Below, piece by piece: positions 1-6,167 of a stretch of DNA of 15,268 nucleotides. Both the position numbers and the translations under genes were made by a program. The stretch lies in the NCBI GenBank assembly GCA_027623585.1, contig JAQBVK010000024.1, positions 1 through 15,268 on the forward strand, written 5' to 3'. Source of the DNA: Planctomycetota bacterium (GTDB taxonomy: Bacteria > Planctomycetota > UBA1135). Numbering within the stretch: position 1 is the stretch's first letter; each line of letters starts with the position of its first letter. Under the pieces are notes generated by a model. The model made no database searches. It worked only from the letters and a program-made list of their open reading frames with translations, and was not told where the DNA came from.

Positions 1-1691
1 ATCAGAAGATAGCCGCGACGATGGTCGATCGGCAGGGCTGGGACTCGGGCGGCGAGGATCGCGCCGAGGCGGCGGCAGAGTTCGGCACGGCGCGCCGGAT
101 CGCTGCTGCGGCGCAACTCCTCCCAATCTGCGTCGAAGCCGGGATCTCTGAACTGGGAAAGATTGGTTTCGGTGCCGGCGTTGCCGCCCCAGAACAACGC
201 GTAGAGGAAGGCGGCGTCGGGCCAATCCAGGGTCCAAGCCTGCAGCGTCATCTGGAACTCGCCGCGTTGGGCGCGCTCCATCAAGGTGCTCCAGACGTTC
301 GGCTGCGCGCGCAGCCGCACCCCGAGGCTGCGCAGATTCTCGGCATAGGCCTCGCCGACCGAACGAGATCCCGCGTCCTCGCCGGTGAGGTCGAGCACCA
401 ACTCGGGCAGTCCCGCGCCGCCGGCGTGGCCAGCTTCGGCGAGCAGCGCTGCGGCCTGAGCCAAGTCAGGGCCGAGGTAGGGGAAGTCCGCGCAGGCGGA
501 GGCCTCCGCGAGCTGCGGCGGCAGAAAGTGCCGCGCGGGCACGGCCAACGCATCGCCGCGCAACAGCCGATGCCAAACGTCGCGCGGGAAAGCGGCGGCC
601 AGCGCGGCGCGCAGCTTCGCGCGGCGCGCGTCTTCGGCCGGATCGTCGAGCCGCGCGCCGATCGTTTCATCACGCATATTGAAGACCAACAGCGTGAGGT
701 CGGGCACGAAGATCTCGGAGAGCTGCGCGCCGGCGCGCGCGTACTCCGGCTTCAAGACTCCGTTCTCAGTGAACTGCGCGATGCCGTCGGGGCCGAGCGA
801 AATGCGATGCAGGGTGCCGTCCTGCCACATCAGGCTGCGCGCCGCCGATTCACGCACTAAATCGAAGCGCACTTCGTCCACGAAGGGCGCGGTGCCGCCT
901 CCGGGCGCGGCCTGTCCGCGCCAGCCGGGCACGCGCCGCAACACCGCGCTTTGACCGGGATCCCAGGAGTGCACGGCGAAGGGCGCGCTGCCGACCGCGT
1001 GATCACGCGGATCGCGCACTTCCTCGGTCGCGAGCTCGCGCGGGATCACCGCGAAGGCCTGCGAGGCGAGACGTTGCAAGAAATGCCCGTCCGGTTGCGT
1101 CAGGCGCACGCGCAGATGTCGCGCGTCGAGCGCGCTCAAGCCGCTGACGCCCGAACGCGCGGCGGCCTTCCACGTCGCGTCCGCGGCTTCCGGACTCGCG
1201 GCGGCGAGCGCCGCCTCCTGCACCGCGTCGAGACCTGCGATCACGCCGGCATAGACGGTCCAGGTGTTCTCACGATCTCCTCGCACCGCGGTATGACGCA
1301 CCCACGAGGCGACCACGTCGGCCGCTTCGACGGCGCGTTCACGGCCCGGCCACAGCGGCTCCTCGCTCGGATCGTGAAAACGTGCGTCGGCGCGCAGCGT
1401 GAAGTTCCATTCGAGTCCGTCGGCCGAAGTCGTCCAGGACTCGGCGAGCAGCGGCAGCACGCGCGCGCCCGAAGGATCTTGCGGGTCGTACTCGGTCAGC
1501 GTTTCGAGGACCTGCCGCTGGATCAAGCCGTTCAGCGCCATCAGCGCGCGGCGCGGATCGAAGGAGTCCGGCGCGGCCCCGATCGGGAAGCGCAGCACCG
1601 TTTCGGGCGCCACACCGCGATCGCACCCGGCGACGGCGAGGAGCGCGATCGCGATCCAGGCCCGGCGCGGGGGCGAAGGAGCGGCTCTCAT
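1..1691 (-). CDS. ABC-transporter peptide-type substrate-binding lipoprotein (SBP_bac_5 family), C-terminus cut by window edge
   Basis: This frame is open for about 563 codons from an ATG at 1691 to the left edge, so the C-terminus is missing. It reads as an extracytoplasmic solute-binding protein of the DppA/OppA type, which captures peptides or similar ligands for an ABC importer. Residues 1-23 form a lipoprotein signal: a basic n-region with RR, a hydrophobic stretch, then the lipobox V-A-G-C with Cys23 and Asp24. In E. coli, Asp at +2 favours inner-membrane retention. Family hallmarks follow: 'PDSFDPRRAL', a 'LPLLAESW' block, 'SADGLEWNFTLR' and 'ARFHDP'. Later come 'VGSAPFAV' and a C-terminal lobe with 'GEFQMTLQAWTLDWPDA'. 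The length already matches the family, so perhaps a few tens of residues are absent. The start overlaps the upstream methyltransferase stop by ATGA, which implies translational coupling. No permease or ATPase genes are in view, and the ligand cannot be told. Confidence 0.88.
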   Translation of the reverse strand, partial: MRAAPSPPRRAWIAIALLAVAGCDRGVAPETVLRFPIGAAPDSFDPRRALMALNGLIQRQVLETLTEYDPQDPSGARVLPLLAESWTTSADGLEWNFTLRADARFHDPSEEPLWPGRERAVEAADVVASWVRHTAVRGDRENTWTVYAGVIAGLDAVQEAALAAASPEAADATWKAAARSGVSGLSALDARHLRVRLTQPDGHFLQRLASQAFAVIPRELATEEVRDPRDHAVGSAPFAVHSWDPGQSAVLRRVPGWRGQAAPGGGTAPFVDEVRFDLVRESAARSLMWQDGTLHRISLGPDGIAQFTENGVLKPEYARAGAQLSEIFVPDLTLLVFNMRDETIGARLDDPAEDARRAKLRAALAAAFPRDVWHRLLRGDALAVPARHFLPPQLAEASACADFPYLGPDLAQAAALLAEAGHAGGAGLPELVLDLTGEDAGSRSVGEAYAENLRSLGVRLRAQPNVWSTLMERAQRGEFQMTLQAWTLDWPDAAFLYALFWGGNAGTETNLSQFRDPGFDADWEELRRSSDPARRAELCRRLGAILAARVPALPIDHRRGYLL

Positions 1692-2881
1692 CCCTGCACG
1701 AACTCGGAGAGGATGCCGATGTGGCGGTCGCCGATGCGCGTCGCAATCAAGGTCAGGCGACGGTCGCCGAACTTCTTGGGAAGGAATCGCTGCGACAGAG
1801 TCTGCGGACGTTCGGCGATGCCGCGTTTGCGGATCGCGAGTTCGCCGGCCTGATGCTCGCGCAGCATCGCGCGCATCTTGCGCGGATCCAAAGCTTCACA
1901 ATTGAGGACTCGAAAGGTGTCCACGAAGGGCGAATCCACGCGCTTCGGTCCCGTGAGATAGGCGATCTGCGGATCAATCGTGACCAGGCCGTGCTGTGCC
2001 GCAAAGGCGCCGAGCAAGCCGGCGCGCACCAGTGCCGGATCCGGATCGTAGATCCATTCCTGCAACTCGCCGTTCTCGGCCTGCGCGTGTTCCACGCCGG
2101 CGTAGGTGTCTCCGGAAGGCAGGATCGTGGCGCGCCGCGCTTCCTTGCCGGCCGCTTTGCCGTACCAGAACACGGTTTCCTTGGCTTCGCCGAGGAAGGA
2201 AAGGATTTCGATCTCGTCGGGCGCCGGAAAGTGCTCGAGCAGCTCGGCGATGTCCACGGCGGGGGAGAGCTTGAGCGCGGCCGAGGAGCGCCCTTCGAGC
2301 GCGCGTCGCACTGCGTCAGGCCCCGGCGACCACTCTTCTGGGCGGATGATGCGGCGCGAGCCGCGGCGGCGCGCCGGGTCGAGGAAGATCGCGCCGCCGG
2401 GCGGCGGCGCTTCCAGTTCGCAGTCGGCTTCGCGGAAGCGGATCTGCGCGCTCATCTCATTCACCTCGGCGTTGGCGGCTGCGAAGTGCAAGGCCACCGG
2501 ATCGCGATCGGCGGCCTCGACCTGGAGCCCGGCGCGCGCCATCGCGATGGTGTCGGAGCCGATGCCGCAGCAAGGGTCGTGGACCATCGTTTCGCCGGCG
2601 GCGAGGAAACGCGGCGCTCGATAGAGCGCGACCGGCTCGCTGGAGGCCTGCTCCAGCTGCGGCTTGGTGAAGTACATGTCGCTGCCGCGCGCGAACTTCT
2701 GCATGGCGCGGCGGCGCAGCGCGCGGAGTTCGCCCAGGGCGCGCGCAATTTTCTCCGGGAACATCCCGCGGAAGGACTCCTGGATCGCCAACGGATCCTC
2801 CGAGGAGTTCCTGAACAGCGCCATCGTCTCGCGGGCCTCGGGCGAAGTCAGCATCTCCGCCGTTTTCAGGTCCAACACCAT
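1688..2881 (-). CDS. Class I SAM-dependent methyltransferase with THUMP-like C-terminal domain
   Basis: A 397-residue protein. Residues ~1-95 are a helical region with 'ALRRRAMQKF' and 'TKPQLEQASSEPVALYRA', typical of the THUMP-like methyltransferase family. The Rossmann core follows: motif I 'DPCCGIGSD' at 102-110, an acidic 'AADRDP' at 123-128 expected to bind SAM ribose, and motif IV 'FLDPARR' at 166-172. Residues ~305-395 form the THUMP-like domain ('GPKRVDSPFVDTFRVL', 'LAIRKRG'), which suggests an RNA substrate. The real substrate of this family is not known to me. The ATG at 2881 is the only usable in-frame start: no in-frame ATG, GTG or TTG lies in the 30 bases above it. A strong Shine-Dalgarno sequence at 2900-2907 sits 19 bases upstream, farther than usual. 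The 3' end overlaps the lipoprotein gene by ATGA. I see no clear promoter in the 88-base gap upstream, which instead holds the terminator of the preceding gene. Confidence 0.85.
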   Translation of the reverse strand: MVLDLKTAEMLTSPEARETMALFRNSSEDPLAIQESFRGMFPEKIARALGELRALRRRAMQKFARGSDMYFTKPQLEQASSEPVALYRAPRFLAAGETMVHDPCCGIGSDTIAMARAGLQVEAADRDPVALHFAAANAEVNEMSAQIRFREADCELEAPPPGGAIFLDPARRRGSRRIIRPEEWSPGPDAVRRALEGRSSAALKLSPAVDIAELLEHFPAPDEIEILSFLGEAKETVFWYGKAAGKEARRATILPSGDTYAGVEHAQAENGELQEWIYDPDPALVRAGLLGAFAAQHGLVTIDPQIAYLTGPKRVDSPFVDTFRVLNCEALDPRKMRAMLREHQAGELAIRKRGIAERPQTLSQRFLPKKFGDRRLTLIATRIGDRHIGILSEFVQG

Positions 2882-2923
2882 GCCTTCGCATTCTAGCCGT
2901 CCTCCCCTGCGCGGAAACGCGAA

Positions 2924-2954
2924 GAGCCGGCGACGCGCGAGGCGTCGTCGGCTC
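2924..2954 (-). terminator. Hairpin terminator after the DUF481 gene
   Basis: Arms 2924-2936 and 2942-2954 pair over 13 bp with one G-U pair and a 5-base loop (2937-2941). Read on the minus strand, the hairpin lies 16 bases after the barrel gene's stop. It is followed by a moderately T-rich stretch (CTCTTCGCGTTTCC), the usual order for an intrinsic terminator. The tract is interrupted by GCG, so termination may be partial, and read-through could supply the downstream methyltransferase, for which no separate promoter was found. Confidence 0.72.
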
Positions 2955-2969
2955 CTTGCGGCGCGCGCT

Positions 2970-3725
2970 CTAGAAGCTGACGCCGACGCCGAGCACGAAG
3001 ATCGTGTCGGTGTCGTCGAAACCCGGAGCCGGGCTGCCGTCGTAGTTGACCTGAATCGAAGCCTGCAGGTTCCAGTTCGGGCGGAAGTTCCACTTCACGC
3101 CCGTGATGGATGTGAAGGACTCGACCTCGCCACCGTTGAGGTACTCGCCGTTGCCGTACAAGCTCACGTCGCCCGCGAGCGGGGCTTCGGCGTTGTAGGC
3201 GATGCGCGCGGCGCCGGTTTCTTCCTTCTCCGCCACACCGACCAGTTCTTCACTGACCCAGGACGCACCGCCTTCGAGCGCGAGGAACGCGCTCTCATAG
3301 AGGTCGAACTTGTAGCCCACGCCGCCACCAAAGTCGAAGCGTTCGGCGAGACCGTTCGGCTCATCGCGGCGATCGCCGCCCTTCAGGTACACGTACAGGT
3401 TGTTGGTGTCGTCGAGGAAGCGCTTGCCGCCACCGCCGAGCGTGATGATGCGCGCGGTGGTGGTGCCGTCGCCGGTCACTGGATCGCTGGTGCGCACGCC
3501 GGTGTATCCCGCGTAGGCATCCACGGCCCAGGCGCCCCAGGCGCGGCCGATGCGGGCGTTGAGCGAGCCCGTGGTGGAGTCGTTGTTGCCGCCGACCAGG
3601 GTCAGGCCGCCGTCCACGCTGCCGCTCCAGACCTTGACAGGATCCTGGTCTTGGGCGGGCGTGATGACGGGCTCGGAAGCGATGCCGCCTTGCGCGGCGA
3701 GAAGAAGAGTGAGGCTGAGAATCAT
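2970..3725 (-). CDS. DUF481-family outer-membrane beta-barrel protein (YdiY-like)
   Basis: A 251-residue protein from the ATG at 3725. That start is chosen because a hydrophobic signal-like segment begins there (MILSLTLLLAAQGG). The frame stays open to 3845, but the extra residues look non-coding and would overlap the pepP promoter region. After the signal come alternating-residue strands rich in Gly and aromatics: 'WSGSVDGGLTLVGGNND', 'NARIGRAWGAWAVDAYAGYTG', 'FGGGVGYKFDL', 'ASIQVNYDG'. The protein ends 'FVLGVGVSF'. A C-terminal Phe after an alternating strand is the outer-membrane barrel insertion signal. 'W.G...G....GN.D' at the start is typical of DUF481 proteins, whose molecular role is not established. 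The gene stands alone: it has its own upstream region with a possible leader ORF and hairpin, and a terminator downstream. The signal lacks the usual basic residue at its N-terminus. Confidence 0.82.
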   Translation of the reverse strand: MILSLTLLLAAQGGIASEPVITPAQDQDPVKVWSGSVDGGLTLVGGNNDSTTGSLNARIGRAWGAWAVDAYAGYTGVRTSDPVTGDGTTTARIITLGGGGKRFLDDTNNLYVYLKGGDRRDEPNGLAERFDFGGGVGYKFDLYESAFLALEGGASWVSEELVGVAEKEETGAARIAYNAEAPLAGDVSLYGNGEYLNGGEVESFTSITGVKWNFRPNWNLQASIQVNYDGSPAPGFDDTDTIFVLGVGVSF

Positions 3726-3760
3726 GGGAATGTGTCCCAAATCGCTTCGGCAACAGCCAT
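3722..3760 (-). CDS. Possible 12-codon leader ORF upstream of the DUF481 gene
   Basis: On the minus strand an ATG at 3760-3758 opens a short frame reading MAVAEAIWDTFP. Its TGA (3724-3722) overlaps the ATG of the barrel gene (3725-3723) in an ATGA junction, like the real operon junctions elsewhere in this window. The ATG lies in the loop of the inverted repeat at 3736-3775, and the frame runs through the 3' arm. If translated, ribosomes would open the hairpin and could hand over to the barrel gene. No Shine-Dalgarno sequence precedes it, so it may be leaderless-like or untranslated. Chance occurrence of so short a frame is quite possible. Confidence 0.28.
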   Translation of the reverse strand: MAVAEAIWDTFP

Positions 3761-3775
3761 GGGGATCGATTTGGG
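3736..3775 (-). repeat. 9-bp inverted repeat in the 5' region of the DUF481 gene
   Basis: Perfect arms CCCAAATCG (3736-3744) and CGATTTGGG (3767-3775) are separated by 22 bases. On the minus-strand transcript the 3' arm contains TTGGGA, the only Shine-Dalgarno-like sequence before the ATG at 3725 (9 bases of spacing). Folding would therefore hide it. At DNA level the repeat could equally be an operator for a dimeric regulator acting on either divergent gene. Confidence 0.5.
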
Positions 3776-3781
3776 CGGAAC

Positions 3782-3787
3782 AGTATA
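3782..3787 (-). promoter_or_regulatory. Candidate -10 box for the DUF481 gene
   Basis: The minus strand reads TATACT, five of six matches to TATAAT. The expected start of transcription is about 3775, which is exactly the first base of the inverted repeat. No convincing -35 box is present 16-18 bases upstream, so this rests on the -10 alone. Confidence 0.35.
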
Positions 3788-3817
3788 GGGAAATCGCTGG
3801 CGTGCTACCGGCATGGT

Positions 3818-3846
3818 TTGACCGCGAGCCTGCCGATACCCACAAT
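3818..3846 (+). promoter_or_regulatory. Candidate sigma-70-type promoter for the pepP-ABC operon
   Basis: TTGACC (3818-3823) and CACAAT (3841-3846) are separated by 17 bases, matching the bacterial housekeeping consensus at five and four positions. The predicted start near 3853 falls on an in-frame GTG (3853-3855) and six bases before the ATG at 3859. That leaves no room for a Shine-Dalgarno sequence, and none is seen. The mRNA may be leaderless. Confidence 0.4.
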
Positions 3847-3858
3847 CGCTCGGTGCCG

Positions 3859-5229
3859 ATGTTTCCCCGCCCCGAGCTGCTCGCCGCGCGTGCGCGTGCG
3901 GCTTTTCTCGATCACATGGAGGATGGCGACGTCGCGTTGTTCGCGGGTGCGGCCATGGCGGCTCGCAATCACGACGTGGACCATCCGTTCCGTCAAGAGT
4001 CAGGTTTCTGGTACCTGAGCGCGTGTCCCGAGCCGGAGGCGTGGCTGATCCTCTCCAAGGGCATTCAAGAAGTGCCCGAGGCAGAACTCTTCGTGCTGCC
4101 GCGCGATCGAGACCGCGAAATCTGGAATGGCCGGCGACTCGGACCGGAAGGCGCGCGTGAACGTCTCGGATTCCCTGCCGCGCGCGCGAACACCGAGTTC
4201 GCGACGGCCGCCGCGCAAGCTCTGTCGCGCGCGCGTCGCGCGTGGGTGCGGCTCGGCGCGCACGCCGGACTCGATCAAATCGTGCTGCCCGCGCTCCGCG
4301 AATTGCGCGCGCGCGTACGGCTCGGCCTGCAACCGCCGGAGACCATGCTCGATCCGGGGCCGGTGCTCGACGAGCTCCGCCTGATCAAGCACGAGGACGA
4401 GCTGGCGTTGATGCGCCAGGCCGCGTCGATCACCGCGCAAGGGCATCTGCTCGCGATGGCCGCGGCCGCGCCGGACGTCGGTGAATGGGAGATCGAGGCC
4501 TTGCTGTCCTACACCTTCCGCCGCAACGGCGGCGACGGCGGCGGCTGGGCGTATCCCGCGATCGTCGCGGGAGGCAAGAACGCCTGCATCCTGCACTACA
4601 ACACCAATCACATGCGGCTCAACGCCGGTGAGTTGCTGCTGATCGACGCGGGCGCGGAATTCGGCTCCTACGCGGGCGACGTCACCCGCACGTTTCCGGT
4701 AGACGGGACCTATCGTCCGGCGCAGAGGGCCGTATACGAGGTCGTGCTCGCCGCTCAGCTCGCTGCGATCGATTTGTGTCTGGCCGGCACGCCCTTCGAG
4801 CAGGTGCACGAGGCGACGGTGGACGAACTGTGCCGCGGCTTGGTCGAGCTCGGCGTGCATCCGGGGCCGTGGCAGGCCTGCAAGGAGCAGAAGGACTATC
4901 GCCGCTGGTACATGCACAACACCTCGCACTGGCTCGGTCTCGACGTTCACGACGCGGGCCGCTACCGCGAGGACGGCGTCTCGCGCGCACTGCAACCCGG
5001 CATGGTGCTGACCGTCGAGCCGGGTCTGTACTTCCAACCCGATGACGACACCGTGCCTGAGGAGTTTCGCGGCCTCGGCGTCCGCATCGAGGACGACGTC
5101 CACGTCACCGGCGGCGCACCCGAAGTGTTGACCGCCGCGATTCCCAAGCGCGTGGCCGACGTTGAAGCCGCGTGCTCGAGCGAGTTGCCTGCGATGCCTT
5201 CGCTGGAGACGGCGGTTTCCGCACGATGA
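3859..5229 (+). CDS. pepP: Xaa-Pro aminopeptidase, M24B family
   Basis: A 456-residue cytosolic metallopeptidase that removes an N-terminal residue preceding proline. Residues 1-~170 are the aminopeptidase P N-terminal domain ('RNHDVDHPFRQESGFWYLS', 'FVLPRDRDREIWNGRRLG'). Residues ~178-440 are the pita-bread catalytic domain. All five expected metal ligands are visible: Asp263 ('LLIDAGAE'), Asp274 ('YAGDVTRTFP'), His357 ('HNTSHWLGLDVHD'), Glu387 ('LTVEPGLY') and Glu411 ('VRIEDDV'). They match E. coli PepP almost number for number, so the enzyme should be active. The ATG at 3859 fits the usual family start, and the in-frame GTG at 3853 is an alternative. No ribosome-binding site precedes either. 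The 3' end overlaps the ABC ATPase start by ATGA, making this the first gene of a three-gene operon. About 20 extra residues at the C-terminus look variable. Confidence 0.95.
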   Translation: MFPRPELLAARARAAFLDHMEDGDVALFAGAAMAARNHDVDHPFRQESGFWYLSACPEPEAWLILSKGIQEVPEAELFVLPRDRDREIWNGRRLGPEGARERLGFPAARANTEFATAAAQALSRARRAWVRLGAHAGLDQIVLPALRELRARVRLGLQPPETMLDPGPVLDELRLIKHEDELALMRQAASITAQGHLLAMAAAAPDVGEWEIEALLSYTFRRNGGDGGGWAYPAIVAGGKNACILHYNTNHMRLNAGELLLIDAGAEFGSYAGDVTRTFPVDGTYRPAQRAVYEVVLAAQLAAIDLCLAGTPFEQVHEATVDELCRGLVELGVHPGPWQACKEQKDYRRWYMHNTSHWLGLDVHDAGRYREDGVSRALQPGMVLTVEPGLYFQPDDDTVPEEFRGLGVRIEDDVHVTGGAPEVLTAAIPKRVADVEAACSSELPAMPSLETAVSAR

Positions 5230-6167
5230 ACGATTCCGCACCGGCCGTAGTCCTGCGCGGCGTCACCAAGAAGTACGGCGATTTCACTGCGGTGGACTCG
5301 GTGGACCTGGAGGTGCCGCGCGGCAGCATCTACGGCTTCCTCGGCCCAAACGGCGCCGGGAAAACCACCACGATCCGGATGATCCTGGACATCGTGAAGC
5401 CAACGCGCGGCAGCATCGCCGTGCTGGGCGCGGATTCGGCGCTCAAGGTGCGCAACCGCATCGGCTACTTGCCGGAGGAAAAGGGCCTCTACAAGAAGAT
5501 GAAAGCCTGGGCGATCGTCTCCTACTTCGCGCAACTCAAGGGCATCGACGCGAAGGAGTCGAAGCGGCGCGCCTATGAACTGCTCGAAAAGTACGGGCTC
5601 AAGGACTTCGCCGACGCGAAGTGCGAGACTCTCTCCAAGGGCATGGGCCAGAAAGTCCAGGTGCTCGCGTCGATCGCGCACCGCCCCGAGTTCGTGATCC
5701 TCGACGAGCCGTTCAGCGGGCTCGACCCGGCCAACCAGCAAGTGCTCGAGGGCGTGATCCGCGATCTGCGCGATCAGGGCAGTACGGTGGTGTTCTCGAC
5801 CCACGTGATGTCGCACGCCGAACGCATGTGCGACCGCATCCTGTTGGTCGCGCGCGCGAAGAAGATCTTCGACGGCACGATCCCCGAAGCGCGCGCGCTG
5901 ATTCCGCGGCAGGTCCGCCTGTCGGGACCGTCGCGCGAGCTGCTCGAGCGACTGCCGGGCGTGGCCCGCGTCGAGCCGGTTGAAGAAGAAGGCGCCGTCG
6001 GGCGCTTCGAGTTGACGATGGCCGACGACGCGCATCCGCAGGATCTGCTGCGCCACTGTTTCCGCGAGAGCATCGAACTCGCGTCCTTCGAGCACCACGA
6101 GCCGACGCTGCACGAGGTGTTTCTGCACTTGGTCGGCGAAGAAGCCAAGGTCGCGTCCTTCCGATGA
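5226..6167 (+). CDS. ABC transporter ATP-binding protein, NatA type
   Basis: A 313-residue cytoplasmic ATPase. The motifs are in order: Walker A 'GPNGAGKTT' at 40-48, a Q-loop region carrying Glu as in NatA-type proteins ('GYLPEEKGLY', 80-89), the signature 'LSKGMGQ' at 136-142, Walker B 'VILDEP' at 157-162 with D-loop 'SGLDP', and the switch His193 in 'STHVM'. Residues ~225-310 form the extra C-terminal domain (DUF4162-like) of this subfamily, ending in 'EPTLHEVFLHLVGE'. The ATG at 5226 is chosen because it forms an ATGA overlap with pepP and gives the normal family N-terminus. An in-frame ATG at 5172 would add 18 unrelated residues. Its own stop overlaps the permease start by ATGA. With the permease it should form an ABC-2 exporter. 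Family members export Na+ or small toxic molecules, and the substrate here is not deducible. Confidence 0.94.
   Translation: MNDSAPAVVLRGVTKKYGDFTAVDSVDLEVPRGSIYGFLGPNGAGKTTTIRMILDIVKPTRGSIAVLGADSALKVRNRIGYLPEEKGLYKKMKAWAIVSYFAQLKGIDAKESKRRAYELLEKYGLKDFADAKCETLSKGMGQKVQVLASIAHRPEFVILDEPFSGLDPANQQVLEGVIRDLRDQGSTVVFSTHVMSHAERMCDRILLVARAKKIFDGTIPEARALIPRQVRLSGPSRELLERLPGVARVEPVEEEGAVGRFELTMADDAHPQDLLRHCFRESIELASFEHHEPTLHEVFLHLVGEEAKVASFR

Noticed and set aside
21..1853. Plus-strand open frames in the first 1.9 kb
   Set aside because: The minus strand carries one uninterrupted solute-binding protein with a lipobox and family motifs across this stretch.
1721..2896. Plus-strand open frame of 391 codons
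   Set aside because: It is exactly opposite the methyltransferase, which has intact motifs. The antisense translation has no domain features.
3726..3845. N-terminal extension of the DUF481 protein to an ATG at 3845
   Set aside because: The extra 40 residues look non-coding, would bury the signal peptide, and overlap the divergent promoter and leader elements.
4000..5241. Minus-strand open frame of 413 codons over pepP
   Set aside because: It is antisense to an aminopeptidase with all five metal ligands. There is no start context and the composition is biased.
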